From: Gautieria morchelliformis
Taxonomy: Eukaryota; Basidiomycota; Agaricomycetes; Gomphales; Gomphaceae
Reading direction: 5' to 3'
Assembly: GCA_015179125.1 (NCBI GenBank)
Contig: WHVA01000473.1
Coordinates: 1 to 64,000 of the forward strand
DNA length: 64,000 nt
Every line of letters starts with the position of its first letter. The first letter of the stretch is position 1. Position numbers and translations under genes: made by a program. Under the pieces are notes generated by a model. It saw nothing but the letters and a program-made list of their open reading frames with translations. It did not search any database and had not been told where the DNA came from. This document shows positions 34,270 through 46,700 of the stretch, piece after piece.

Positions 34270-35077
34270 CACTAGATGCAAGACACTGTTTGCCTACAGC
34301 AACAAATAGTGAAAAAAGAGGAAATCTGGTAATAATTTGAAACTATGGCAAATGGTGAAGAATCCTTCCTTTTTGTTTTACAATTTAAAACCAAGCGAAT
34401 TCCGGTAAGCCCGCAGACGCGGCTCTGGTACGGGGCACCGGCGCCGAAAACGCGGCGATCGCTATGAGCTGTGCAAATGTTAGCGTGAGCGTGGCTGGCG
34501 AGCCAAGCGTACAGTACCTGTGCTATGTGGGGTGTCGCAGGCGAGCGAAGCACAGGGAGGACGTGCGGATAAAGTTAAGTAGGCCAGAGTGAGTCACCCA
34601 CTGAGACACGTGTGCCGGTCCATGACGTGGACGCTGACGCGTCTTGTGGGACTCGAGCCTACGCGCGCGATGAAGTTCAGCGGAACTCCTGAGATAGCGA
34701 GAAATGCGAGAAATGAACTTACCTTGGGTTAACTAGGGAATGAGAGAAGGAGAGAGGAAACACTCGGCGCAGCCTTGTGGACAAGCCGCAGGCGGGCACG
34801 GAGCCGCGTGTAAGCACGCTGCACTACTTAAACTCTGAAAAATCTGAATAAAAACAGATGAACATTTATAAGAGATAAATTGTGACAAAATATATCACAT
34901 AATATGCAAGGAATAATTATTTGCCTTCATTCAGATTTCCTTGATGCCTTAAATTGTAAAAAAAAGAAAGAATTATTCACCATTTGCCATAGGTTCAAAT
35001 TATTACCAGATATCCTCTTTTTTTTCACTATTTGTTGCTGTGGGTTATGGTAAACAAAGAGTGACTTGCACCTAGTG
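34270..35077. mobile_element. Non-autonomous CACTA-like element with long TIRs
   Basis: The ends are CACTAGATGCAAG and CTTGCACCTAGTG, and inverted arms extend about 130 bp inward (34270-34400 and 34926-35077), both including CAACAAATAGTGAAAAAA and TGGTAATAATTTGAA. A 3-bp direct repeat (TTT) flanks the element. CACTA ends plus a 3-bp target duplication are the marks of the EnSpm/CMC superfamily. At 808 bp with no transposase it is non-autonomous. It lies 270 bp downstream of the MFS gene. The interior holds unassigned GC-rich sequence that the arms enclose. Confidence 0.75.
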
Positions 35078-36280
35078 TTTAGGCCTCATTGATTTCACCC
35101 AGCCAGTAAAGCATGGACATGCATATTAAGTGTAGATCAATACGTTCTTCAATCCCAGGTACTTTTAGCTAATGATAACTTGGAAATTCCTCCTGCTTCA
35201 ATGCCCAACTTGATTGGAAGTTCGACTGCATGAACCACGTACAGTGGCTGGCCATGAGACATATTGATACCACCATGTCATGTATGCCATGTGCATCCAT
35301 CCCAGCCCATCATGTTCCTGGATGGGAATCTCCAGCCAAGGTTAATCAAAAAGGTCATGTGATACAGCATATATGAGTACATAATATATATTATAAGAGT
35401 ATTAATAACAACATATAGGAATATATAGTAGTACTAGCCAATAGACCCGTGCTTTGCACTGGGTTAGTTAAGGTTAACATCGCACAGGAGTAGTCAATAG
35501 TATTAAAGAATTATTTGGTGAAATGAAACTACATATTTTGTGGACATTAAATACAAACGAAAATACATATTTAATCAGGCTTTAGCAACACCTCTTTGTA
35601 TACAATAGTAGATGATTTGTTCCCCTCCCCGAAAGAACATGGACTCTGTTCCAATTAGTGCCTCTTGATACTGCAACATAAAACTGTGCATGTGAAAATA
35701 CTGCATATCGCAAGTATATTCCTACCGTGACCCCATGCTGTGCACCAGGATACACCTGGATGTGCCACAGCGCTGGGTAGTGACTGCTGGGGACTCATGG
35801 AATGAGCCTGGATGCCCTGAGACTGCCAGGGACCCATGAGATAAGCACTGGGACTGCCACTAGGGTGGATACCCATCCTTCACCAGGGTTAGGTCAAGCA
35901 CATTGGGTAAATAAAACTTGGGATAAATAAAACTCATTTAGATAATTAAAACATATCTTATTGCAATTGAAAGTAGCTCTAAGTAACATATCAGGGTAGG
36001 AAATGTCTCCACACATTTCTCCCATGTTTGTGTGCCTCCTCATGTGTATCATGCGTTCCCTGAGTGTAGCATGTCCCTTGGTTGTAGTATGTCCCCCACA
36101 TGTAGTGTAACCCCAAGAGCCTAAAAGTGAAATTATTGTAGGGGCAGAGAAAAAAAATTTTTTTTTGTCAGAGGGCTTACAATGGATAATAGATAAATAG
36201 ACTTATATTTTGCAAGCAGAGGCTGTTGTCATTAATTTTTTAGCAAAGTCAAGGAAATTTTTTGATATCTATTTTAAAAG
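35078..36280. other. Transposon-derived intergenic DNA
   Basis: AT-rich with no recognisable gene. It contains the Helitron-like terminus at 35434-35463; if that reading is right, much of what follows to the right belongs to the body of that element. A CATGGGTCCC/TGGGACTGCC-rich block near 35730-35880 has internal short repeats. Confidence 0.4.
35434..35463 (-). mobile_element. Helitron-like 3' terminus
   Basis: On the minus strand a GC-rich hairpin (CCCAGTGC-AAA-GCACGGG, one bulged base) is followed after 8 bases by CTAG and then a T. A stem-loop just before a terminal CTRR, inserted before T, is the diagnostic 3' end of Helitrons. The matching 5' TC end and the Rep/helicase gene were not found, so this is a candidate based on one terminus. 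Confidence 0.45.
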
Positions 36281-36289
36281 CAGATATGA

Positions 36290-37250
36290 GAGTAAGAAAC
36301 ATACCACTTGCAGCCATGACACACAGGAAAGGTGGGAGCCTTGAACCTGGGCTAAAAAATACAAATAAAAATAAAAATAAAAATAGGATAAAAAAGCGAA
36401 AAATTATTGAAATAAATGAAAGAAAAGAACACAGAGGCAGTGATGATGATCAAGAAAGGTGGGAGGCAATGAGAGGAGCAGCCTAGGTTGAAAAGCAGTC
36501 AAAAAGTGGTTAAAAAAGCAAAAACGTTGGAAGAAATACCATGGAGAGAAGGTGATCCAAATAAATATCAAAACAACACAAATATGATAGCAGGACACAC
36601 ACCAGATGCAGCAATGGCAGACAGGAAAGGTGGGAGGCACTGAGAGGAGGAACCTGGGCTGAAAAGATGGCAAAAAGAGGATAAAAAAGCGAAAATTATT
36701 GGAAGAAATGACAGATATGGGAAGGAAAAAACACACCAGAGGCAGTAATAATGGCCAAGAAAGGTGAGAGGGAAAGGTGGGAGCACTGAGAGGAGGATCC
36801 TGGGCTGAAGAAAAAAAAAGAAAAAAAAGAGGATAAAAAAGCAAAAGTTATTGCAGGCAATGACAGATATGAGAAGTAGAAAACACACCAGAGGCATCAG
36901 GAGCAACTTAGCCTCAAAATATGTCAAAAAGAGGTTAAAAAGCGAAAATTATCCCAAGAAATAGCAAAAACAGTCCAAACAACCCAAATATGATAGCAAC
37001 ACACACACCAGATGCAGCAATGGCAGACAGGCAAGGTGTAAGGCACTGAGAGGAGGAACCTGGGCTGAAAGGAAGGCCAAAAGAGGATAAAAAAGCAAAA
37101 AGTATTAAGAAATGACAAATATGATAAGAAAAAACACACCAGAGGCAGTAATGATGCCCAGGCAAGGTGGGAGGCAATGAGAGAAGCAACCTAGGCTGAA
37201 AAGAAGTCAAAAAGAGGTTACAAAAGCGAAAATAACAATAATTACCTGAG
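36290..37250. repeat. Purine-rich minisatellite, about 7 units
   Basis: A degenerate tandem array with units of about 120-165 bp. Each unit carries a version of AAGGTGGGAGGCAATGAGAG, then CCTGGGCTGAAAAG, then RAGGATAAAAAAGCGAAAA, then a CACACCAGAGGCAGTAATG block. Starts are near 36313, 36432, 36611, 36743, 36893, 37014 and 37145. Long minus-strand open frames across it are by-products of the repeat. It lies at the edge of a copia LTR and might be part of it. Confidence 0.75.
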
Positions 37251-37713
37251 GAGACTGTAGAGAAATAAAAGCCACCAGCAGACACAGAGAGAGCCAGACA
37301 GAGAGAGAGGCAATAGCAAACACAGGGAGAGCCAGCAGCAGACACAGAGACAGTTAGCAGGAGAGCCTGAGAAAACAGCAGCAGGAGGGAGGGTTGACAA
37401 TGTTGAGGGAAGGGGGCGCAATGGACCACAAATGGGTCACATGACTGGGAACATGTGCAGTGTTGGTTGCTTGTGGCTGTGCTGTGTTTGCGCAACAACT
37501 GAGTTTGGAGGATGAACAGATTAGAATCCTATTAGTCTAGTGTGTATCTAGTACTATGTACCTGAGTTCAGAGGAAGAACAGATAAGGTTCTTCCTTCGA
37601 ACTCAGATTGGTCAACAATGCATCACATGATGCAATGCGAGCAACACACCCCCCTGACACAGTCAGCCTGAAGTCAGAAGAGGCCCATGGTATGTTGGTG
37701 GCATTCCACTGGT
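37251..37713 (-). mobile_element. Ty1/copia 3' end: polypurine tract and LTR start
   Basis: Reading the minus strand, the end of the copia coding region is followed by a polypurine tract (about 37647-37656, CAGGGGGG) and an LTR that begins TGTTGCTCGC at 37646. The far end of the LTR is not certain. The matching coding piece is at 53436-54043; the element was split by the gypsy insertion at 37714-53435. Fossil. Confidence 0.6.
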
Positions 37714-40700
37714 TGTAAAGATGTCTATCTTAAGCCTTAAGTCACAAGAGCATGACAGAACTTGACCAATGTGTGGTATTCTGATGCTACGTAGTGACAG
37801 TGTAAGGGTAAGATGCGATGGGGACCGCTAGCCGGTTCCCACGCATAAACTATACAGTGGGTCCCTAAGGGGCCCACTGGGATTATGTAATAACTAATGT
37901 ACATGTAGATACATGGGTTATTTACACCCGCTCCCTCTATAGACAACTATAGGGGTTAACTACTACTCATAGAGGTCATCCATGAGGGAGTCCTCTAGAG
38001 TGGCCGATACGATGACGTCGTCATCGTATGGGGCCGGTGGAGCATGTGACTCCTCCTGGGGCACCTCCGCGTCATCGGTGGTGATTGGGTGAGGCTGGTC
38101 GGCCTCACCACTAGCGGCGGTATCCGCTTGGGTGCTGGGGCCCGTGTCCTCGCGGAGCATGGCCTCCATGGCCAGGTGCTCAGTCTGAGGAGGGGGCCGG
38201 AAGCGTGCCAGCTCTCGGTCGAGCTGGGCATGAGTGAGGGGTCGCGGCACCGGGGCCCTCACGTGGCTGGTCTCGATGACCTTTTGTTGGCCCTCGCGGG
38301 CGGCGGCATGAATGCCGCGCTGGTGATGCTGCGTTGAACATAATGTTCAATGCGCGCCACTCGCTCGCGAGTGACTCCCGCGTAGCGGGCCAACCATCTC
38401 GCAATCTCCGCGAGTGGGATGTCGGGGCCGGCTCGGCCCTCCACAGGGAATGGGCCCGTGATTGAGAGCCACAGGGTGGTGCTCTGAGGCGTCAGCACTT
38501 CCCTGGCGTCGGCGAGGCTCGACCATTGGTGGGTCGAGCCGAAGAGGTCGAGTAGCCTCGCCCTGAGAGGTGATGCGACCCCTTTGACCCGGGGTGCAAG
38601 GGCCTTCAACCACATCCAGACGTCCATGTCGTCTAGGTTGAGGGTGCCATCCGCGTTGTCACGGATGGCGGATGGGATCCCTTCAGGGTTGTGTATCCAA
38701 CCCTTCAGAATGGCCGCGATGTCGTGTGGGGTACCGCCCGCTATCACGAGACAGTCCCTTTTGGGATTGCGAGTGCGTTGTTCGCGCTCGATGCGTTTGA
38801 ATACGCCGATCATCTCGCACGTACGCGCGAGCTGTGGCGTTTCTTTTGCCCACGCTATGAGTTCAACGAAACGTGGGTCGTCGAGCGGGCAGACGTCGTA
38901 CCATTGAGTACGACGCTGTTGGGCCTTTCCTACTGTGAGGGCAACACTAATGACGAAGCCACAACCAAAGATACTCAAGGAGATAAGAGCCGATACTAGG
39001 ACAATGACCAACTGTGTAGTGGGTATCCTCAGTTTATAACTCTACCAACGATAGATACATGGGGACTTGCCTGTGTAGTGGGTATCCTCAGAGATCAAGC
39101 TGAGGAAACGCCACCACACGGGCTACAGTCTTATAGCGCTGGCAAGGCTTACATAATAGGGGAGACGGAAACTTGTAGAAGGTTACGGAAGGTGACAGAA
39201 TGTGACAGAATGTGACAGAAGGTTATGGAAACTGACGGAAGGTAACGGAAACTCATGGAAGGAAATAGAAACTTGTGGAAGGAAATGCGTGAACCCTGAC
39301 ATCACCCCCCTCTCAATGCTTGTCGTCCCGACAAGCACAGCTGCCACCTAGCCCTCAACATCCACCGAGACATCGTTTCCAAGTATGCCACAGGCGGGAC
39401 CACCATCTCTCCTGGCCCTTCCCTTCCTGGTAACGCAGGTCAATGATGAGCTCAGGGGGATTGGGGTCCATGGGCAAGTGCGGCCCTCGGAACCTTGCTC
39501 AACGTATTCGCTCTCCTGCCATGTTACGGAAACACCGCCCCACCCAGCCTTCGAAAGTGTAGGGGGTTCCACAAGGGGGGGTTCCATCGTTGAGGAAGAC
39601 AGGGTCGCCGACGTAGTACGTGTTCTCTCGTCTGTGTCGGGGTCTGAGGAATGCGAGTGCAGGGCGAGTGGGCGCCTGACTCTCCGCTGGTGTGAGGTCC
39701 TCAGAGCTGACGGACCACTTTGAAGACCATGCGACGTCGAGATCACGGCAGTCAAGCATCCTTTGTAGCTTGGCTTCACTGGCTGCTCTGGATGACGAGA
39801 AGCCGGAGAAGTGCAGGAGGGTGGGATCGACACGTGACATGTTTGGCAGGTCAGAGAGGTTTTGGGTGAAGCTGGGGAGGGCAACAAGCTCAATGGCGGG
39901 CGAGGACATGGTTGATGGATGTGGTGGGGTCGATGCAGTGGAAGTGAGCGGTCACTGGTGGAGAGGGGATATATAGCTTATCGGAATGAATTGGTTAGGC
40001 GGAGGCCGATATCGCTTATCTTTGGGGTTCTGGACCCTTGACATCATAAGTAGAAGCCCTGCCTGCTGTCCAGTCGAAGAGAGTTTGCCTGGAAGGTTCT
40101 GTGAAGTTCTGAAATCTCTGGAAGGGGAGGGACATATATGTGGCTGCTGAGATACGTTGAGGTGCCTCTGGGTTCTGCCGGTGAAATTCTTTAACGAGTC
40201 GCTTTGCCCCAGAGACATCTTTCGCTGGTAGCCAGAGATCGTCGGCAGCTCCATAGCCCTTCCAGCGCACGAGATACTCCAACCTTCCACGGAACATCCT
40301 GCTGTCTAGAATCCTTTCAACTTCATATTCTTCGGCTCCATCCCATATGACAGGGGGGGGTGGTGGAGGGGCATGACGTTCAAGGATTGGGTCATCTTCA
40401 TATGGCCGAAGCAGGACGACAGAGAACACTGGATGTGTGCGACCAAAGGATGTAGGAAGATTTAGACCATAGGCATTTCGTGAGACCACCTTATTAACAG
40501 TGTAGGCCTAGCCACTTGTGGTCTAGCTTCTTCATTGGGCGAGTGGTTGTGATGTTTTGTGCATTGAGCCAGACCTTGTCACCAAGCTTATAAACTGGGG
40601 CTGCTTTATGGTGCACGTCATAGAAGCGTGCCATGTCCTCTGCTGCCTTGGACAGGGCCGAACGAGCTTCTCTTGTGGCCGCTTCCATCCGTGTTGTGAA

Positions 40701-43700
40701 CTCATCCAGGGCCTCGAGTCGAGTTTCCCGAACTGGTTCCAGTCCCAGCCTTAGATGTTGGCCACTGTCCAACATGAAGGGTGTAGTCTGGGTTGAGGCA
40801 TGGATTCGGTTGTTATAGGCAAACTCGGCCAAGGATATCCATTCAAACCAATCATCCTGACGCTGGTTGATGAATAGTCGAAGGTATTGCTCAATCTCCT
40901 GATTAACCCTTTCAGTCTGTCCATCAGTTTGGGGGTGATAAGCAGTACCTCATCACCTCAACACTGATCCTTGTCCTCCCTGATCAAGACAAACATTTCC
41001 GTCTTGAAACAGATGCCTCAGCCTATGCCACAGGAGCAGTACTGTCCCAGCTATGTGATGATGGCAAATGGCGGCCTGTGGGGTTTGTCTCCAAAAGCCT
41101 CAATGATGCTGAACGCAACTATGCCATCCATGACAAGGAGCTTCTTTCTGTGATTCGGGGATTAGAGGAATGGCGCCACATCTTAGAGGGAACAAAGCAC
41201 AAGATTGAGATTCTCAATGACCATCAGAATCTCACCTACTTCCGCACTGCACAAAACCTGAACTGTCGTCAAGCACGCTGGTCACTCTACCTCTCTCGCT
41301 TTGATTTTGAGCTGATCCATCGTCCTGGTCGTCATTCAGCCAAGCCTGATGCACTCTCACGACGCGTGGATCATAAGCGGGGGGAGGAAGACAACCAAAA
41401 TCAAGTCTTACTTACCCCTGACTTGTTCCACATCAAGGCGAATCCTCCAGAGGCTGGCGCGCAGTTAGTCCCAGGTGAAGGTGATGCTTTCCTCAATCGA
41501 GTAAGGAACTGTGTAGACCGGGATGAAAAGGTTGTCAAGGCTCTCAAAGAACTGGGCTCCTCTGGAAATTTGCGAGGAGAAGAGTGGTCTGAACAGGATG
41601 GGCTTGTCCTCTATCACAACAAAGTGTACGTGCCGCTTGATGCAAAACTACGACATGACATAGTGAAAGCGCACCATGACATGCCTCTCACCGGTCACCC
41701 TGGTCGTTGGAGAACCACTGAACTAGTTGCTCGGAGTTACTGGTGGCCTGGGATGGGACGTTACATTGCAAAATACGTGAAGGCCTGTGACCTGTGCAAC
41801 CGGACAAAAACCTTCCCTGCTTCTCCCATTGGCAAGCTTCTACCAAACCGTATCCCAGACCGTAGGTGGCAGGTTATGTCTGTTGACTTGATTGTAGAAC
41901 TGCCTACCAGTCATGGCTATGATGCTCTCCTTGTTGTTGTTGATCGCCTCTCAAAGCATGCACATGTCATTCCCACCACTTCAGATGTAACTTCGGTGGG
42001 AGTTGCCCGACTCTTCCGTGATCATGTTTGGAAACTTCATGGGCTCCCTGAAGAAATCATCAGTGATCGAGGCACATAGTTCATCTCCCAGTTCATGCGT
42101 GAACTGAACAAACTTCTTGGTGTCAAAGTCGCTGCCTTAGCTTGTCGAAGGACATTTGCTCTGGGCCATTTGAATCCCAAGACCATTGGGCATCCTGTTT
42201 TGTCAACTGGTTGAGGGGCTTTGCAATGTGTGAGAAGTCTTCCACAAATCTACGGTAGAAGTTGATGAAACCAAGGAATGATTTGACTTCAGTGACGTTA
42301 CGTGGTATTGGCCAGTCCCGCACCCCTGCAACCTTGACTGGGTCCATGGCAACCTGTCCTTGAGAGAGGATGAGGCCGAGATACTCCACCTCTAGTTGCT
42401 CAAATAGGCATTTTTCAGGTTTGAGGTACAGGTTGTTGGCCCGGAGGATTTCAAGGACACGTCGTACAATCCTACGATGTTCTTCAAGCGGCTCTGTGAA
42501 GATGAGAATGTCGTCCATGAACACCACCACAACCCCTTCATCGATGAGACTCTTGAAGATGTCATTCATCATCGTCTGGAAGGTTGCTGGGCTGTTCGTG
42601 AGTCCAAAGAACATGACTAGAGGTTCATACAGGCGCCTATTTGTCCGAAAGGCTGCCTTCCACTCATCTCCCTCTTTTATGCGTACATTATTATATCCCC
42701 AGCGAATGTCAAGCTTTGTGAAGTATTTAGCCCTTCCAGCAGCAATCTTATTCATGATGTCTGGAACAAGGGGCAAAGGATAGGCATTCTTGATTGTTAT
42801 ATCATTGAGCTTCCGGTAGTCTTGCACAAATCTAAGACTGCCGTCCTTTTTCTTCACAAAGAAGACTGGAGATGCCATAGGTGACTTGGAAGGACGGATA
42901 CGATGGCTCTTCAGGTTCTCCTCAAGGAAGTTATCCAGTTCCCTTTGCTCAACCGGTGACATTGGGTAAACCTTTGTGCTGAAGGGTTGTGCACCTGGAG
43001 TGAGCTCAATTGCATGGTCCCAGGGCTTTCGAGGAGGCAGTTGGTCAAATGACTCCTTAGAAAACACATCCTTGAACTCCTGGTATGGTTTGGGGACAAG
43101 GTCCTCGAAGGATCTGACTGGTGCAGACTTGCTGGCCCGTTCAGCAAGCTGTTGGGAGACAGTCCAGCCTGCGCCAATCATTTCAGGACTCTCATTCACA
43201 AAGATGACAAAGGTCCTGTCTCCTTCCTCAAGTAGGGAGCGGGTGTGCTGTATGGGAACCTCCTCTTGATCTACACTCTCTTCTGGAACAGTTTCGACTG
43301 TGGGCCCTCTGACAACAGGTCTGCCCCCACATGACTTGGGACAGCGTGTCATCTTCACATCTCCTGTACGCCAGTCAACTTCTGGGTTGTGTTCAACAAG
43401 CCATGTGTGACCAAGAATGATGGCAAGTCGTCCAAGGCTTGTGACGGAGAATGTGGCACGTTCCGTATGATCCCCAAAGGTGCAAATGAGGTCAACTTCT
43501 TCCTTGATTGAGCCAGCCTCATTTGGGGTACCATCAATATTGTAGACGGGGATGGCACGGGGTAGGGGACGGGTCCGAAGTCTGTGTTCCCTTACAAACT
43601 CCACATCGATGAACATCCCTGTAGCACCACTGTCAAGGAGGGAGTCAATTGCAAGTGGATGCCCTGTGTCAACGGAGTGGACCTTGAGAGGTACTTTGGT

Positions 43701-46700
43701 GCATCGGTGGAGGTCAGCAGTACGGACATATAGAGGGACTGGAAGGTTTGCATTAGCAACTGGAGCGATGGGTTGGGTTTTCGGCATGGCTGGTTTGGTT
43801 TCAGTTCGATCAGGGATAGGAGAAGGATGCATCATATCGCCTGTGATCCCTATTGTACATGTTTCGAGAACTGAAAACCGATTCGTCGAGCGGGGCATGT
43901 CTTTCACCGCTGACTGGCCTAAAAACCCTTTCCTTCATCTTGGACAGGGGCTTCCACCTTCTGTTTGCGTTCCTCCATCGCCGCTGCCACAGATTTAGAG
44001 ACAATTGCTGCAATGTCTGCCTCCATGAGGTTTGCGCAGATTCGTGGCTTGCGAGGTTCAGGACAGTCTGGTGAAATGTGACCAGGTTTCTTACAGTTGT
44101 AGCAGGTCCGTGTTTCGGTGCGGCGGCGGGATGAGTCAATGTCCATAGGTGTCGCATTACTGGGTGGTGCTGTGACAACAGGAGCCGTAGCAGGAGTGTG
44201 GAGTGGACGGGCAGGAGGAGGGCGATTAGGGACATGAGGTGTCTGTGCCTTCCTGACCTCTAACAGACGGCGATGATTGCGGTCAATCTGACAGGCTGCT
44301 TCCTTCCAGGCTTTGAGGTTGGATGAAAGAAAGGGCTGGGCGTGGATCTTATCAAGGATACCTGCTGGAAGGCCACGAGCATAGGCATCCTCGAGTGCCT
44401 CATCATTAAAGCCTGTCCTGCCTGCCAGGATCTCAAATTGAGCCGTGTATTCATCTGCCGACATTCCTGACGCCATCCTAAGGTCATGCAGTTTAGTGCG
44501 AGCCGTTCTGGCACGATCTGGGTCACCAAAGGCCTCCTCCACACGTTTAATGAACCCCTCCAGAGTGGATATAGAGGAGGTGCCATCAATGACAGCCTGT
44601 GTCTCGTTGTGTGCCCATATCTCCGCAGAGCCTCCTGTCATGAAGGAAAGAGCATATAGGATCTTTGTGCGCTCATCTGGGAAGGATGCCGGCTGGACAG
44701 CGATGGACAATCTGATAGACCTGATAAACCCTTCAGTCTCTGCACGGTCTCCATTGAACTTCTCCGGTTCCGCTGCTTTGATAGAGCGAGTAGATGGAGG
44801 GGCACTGTGAGGTACTGAGGGCGCAAGGGCTTGAGCAGCAGCAACAGCAGCGTTGGCGGCAGCATTGGCTAAGTGGTCGTGAACGTTAACAATCTGACTG
44901 TGCAGTTCCTGATTCTGCAGTTGAAGTTGCTGCAGCTGCTGTGCTTGGCTGGAAAGGAGGCCTCGAAGAAATGGCCCATGGTCACCCAGGGAGTCCCAGT
45001 ATGTGTCTGGGAGTTGGTCTGCCATAGGCTGAGATGAAGGCTGGTTAAGAAAAGTGTGTGGGGTCGTCCTATGAGCTTGATCTTCTGTGAGGGCAACACT
45101 AATGACGAAGCCACAACCAAAGATACTCAAGGAGATAAGAGCCGATACTAGGACAATGACCAACTGTGTAGTGGGTATCCTCAGTTTATAACTCTACCAA
45201 CGATAGATACATGGGGACTTGCCTGTGTAGTGGGTATCCTCAGAGATCAAGCTGAGGAAACGCCACCACACGGGCTACAGTCTTATAGCGCTGGCAAGGC
45301 TTACATAATAGGGGAGACGGAAACTTGTAGAAGGTTACGGAAGGTGACAGAATGTGACAGAATGTGACAGAAGGTTATGGAAACTGACGGAAGGTAACGG
45401 AAACTCATGGAAGGAAATAGAAACTTGTGGAAGGAAATGCGTGAACCCTGACACCTACTGGCTGTGGTAGGAGGCCCATCTCGGAGATCGGTGGGTCTCC
45501 GAGTGGTATGATCACTCCCTCCCCCGGGTAGGGAGGGTGAACTGTCCCTGCAGGCGGAGGCAGGGCCACGCCAGGCCCAATGTACTGGGCCTCGATCTGT
45601 GCTACCCGCCGCTGAAGGGCAGGGTCGTTGATGGTGTGCGACGATGACGCCGCTAGGTAAGCGCTAATCGCACTTTCCTTCGCAATGGCTAGCCCATTGA
45701 CGGTGTGGGGGGAGCTGCGCAATTTCTTGCGCTTTTTCTTTGGCTGCTCTGCCAGCCTCTGTGCCTGTTCGGGGTTGTACGTCTTCCAGACGGATGAGTC
45801 GGACTCCCATCCATCTGGGACACCATACGCAGAGTCGGAAGGCGTGCTCTGCCCTTCCGTCGTTGTCGTTGTCATGGTCGGCGCCGACAATCGGGATGCT
45901 AGCCCCGATGTTGCACGCGCCGGCAACGGCGCCATCGCGCAAGGTGATGATGGCCCGGCCACTGGGTCCGTGGCCAGGTCATGTCGCGGCCTTTTTGAGG
46001 CAGCGTGGACCAGGGTAACCTGGAGCTGGGCTGCGCTCAGCTGTTGCTCCAGTTCCTTGATCCTGGGGCGCTCAGTTGTGAGCGCGTCGTCGCGGTCCTC
46101 GACCGCGCGTTCCAGCTCCTTGACCTCTTATTTAAGGTCGTGGATGTCCTGGAGAGGCTCTTCTCGCGTGTCACATGCGATGCCCCTTGGGAGCCATCCC
46201 CAAGCTGCATCGACGGCCTCGCCGATGTCTTCATCCCGCAATTTGACCTTGCAGGTGCCGGTCGCGGCCCTAAGGTGCGCGGCGTAGTCCGCGCATGTTG
46301 TGCAATCGTCCGGGTGGACGATGGCGAGGGCATCCTCCCATCCCACGATCATCCAGTGCTCCTGGTCTATTGGAGCATGGAGAATGTCTGCGGCCCCCTG
46401 TCTCGGGGCCGTTGTTCGTGTTGTGGATGTTGACGGATCAACGTCCATCCCATCTTTGGGGGCATCATCTTCGTGGGTAGATGATGGCGGTTGCTTCCAA
46501 GAAGTGATGCGCCCTCGGAAAGATCCGAGGTGAAAATTCAACCGCGCCGTGGCCGGCGCGTCACGTGGCCTGCACATGACAGATGCGTCTAGCGGTGTCT
46601 GGGGAGGTCACGTGGCTTGCCCACCCCCCGAAGCTCTAGATAGCTATCTAGGGCTTCAAGGTCCTTGCAGGACGACATGGGTTCCCATGTCACGTTGCCT

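Noticed and set aside
36404-37498. Minus-strand Phe/Leu-rich frames resembling membrane proteins
   Set aside because: They track the purine-rich minisatellite; the hydrophobic look comes from poly-pyrimidine on the opposite strand.
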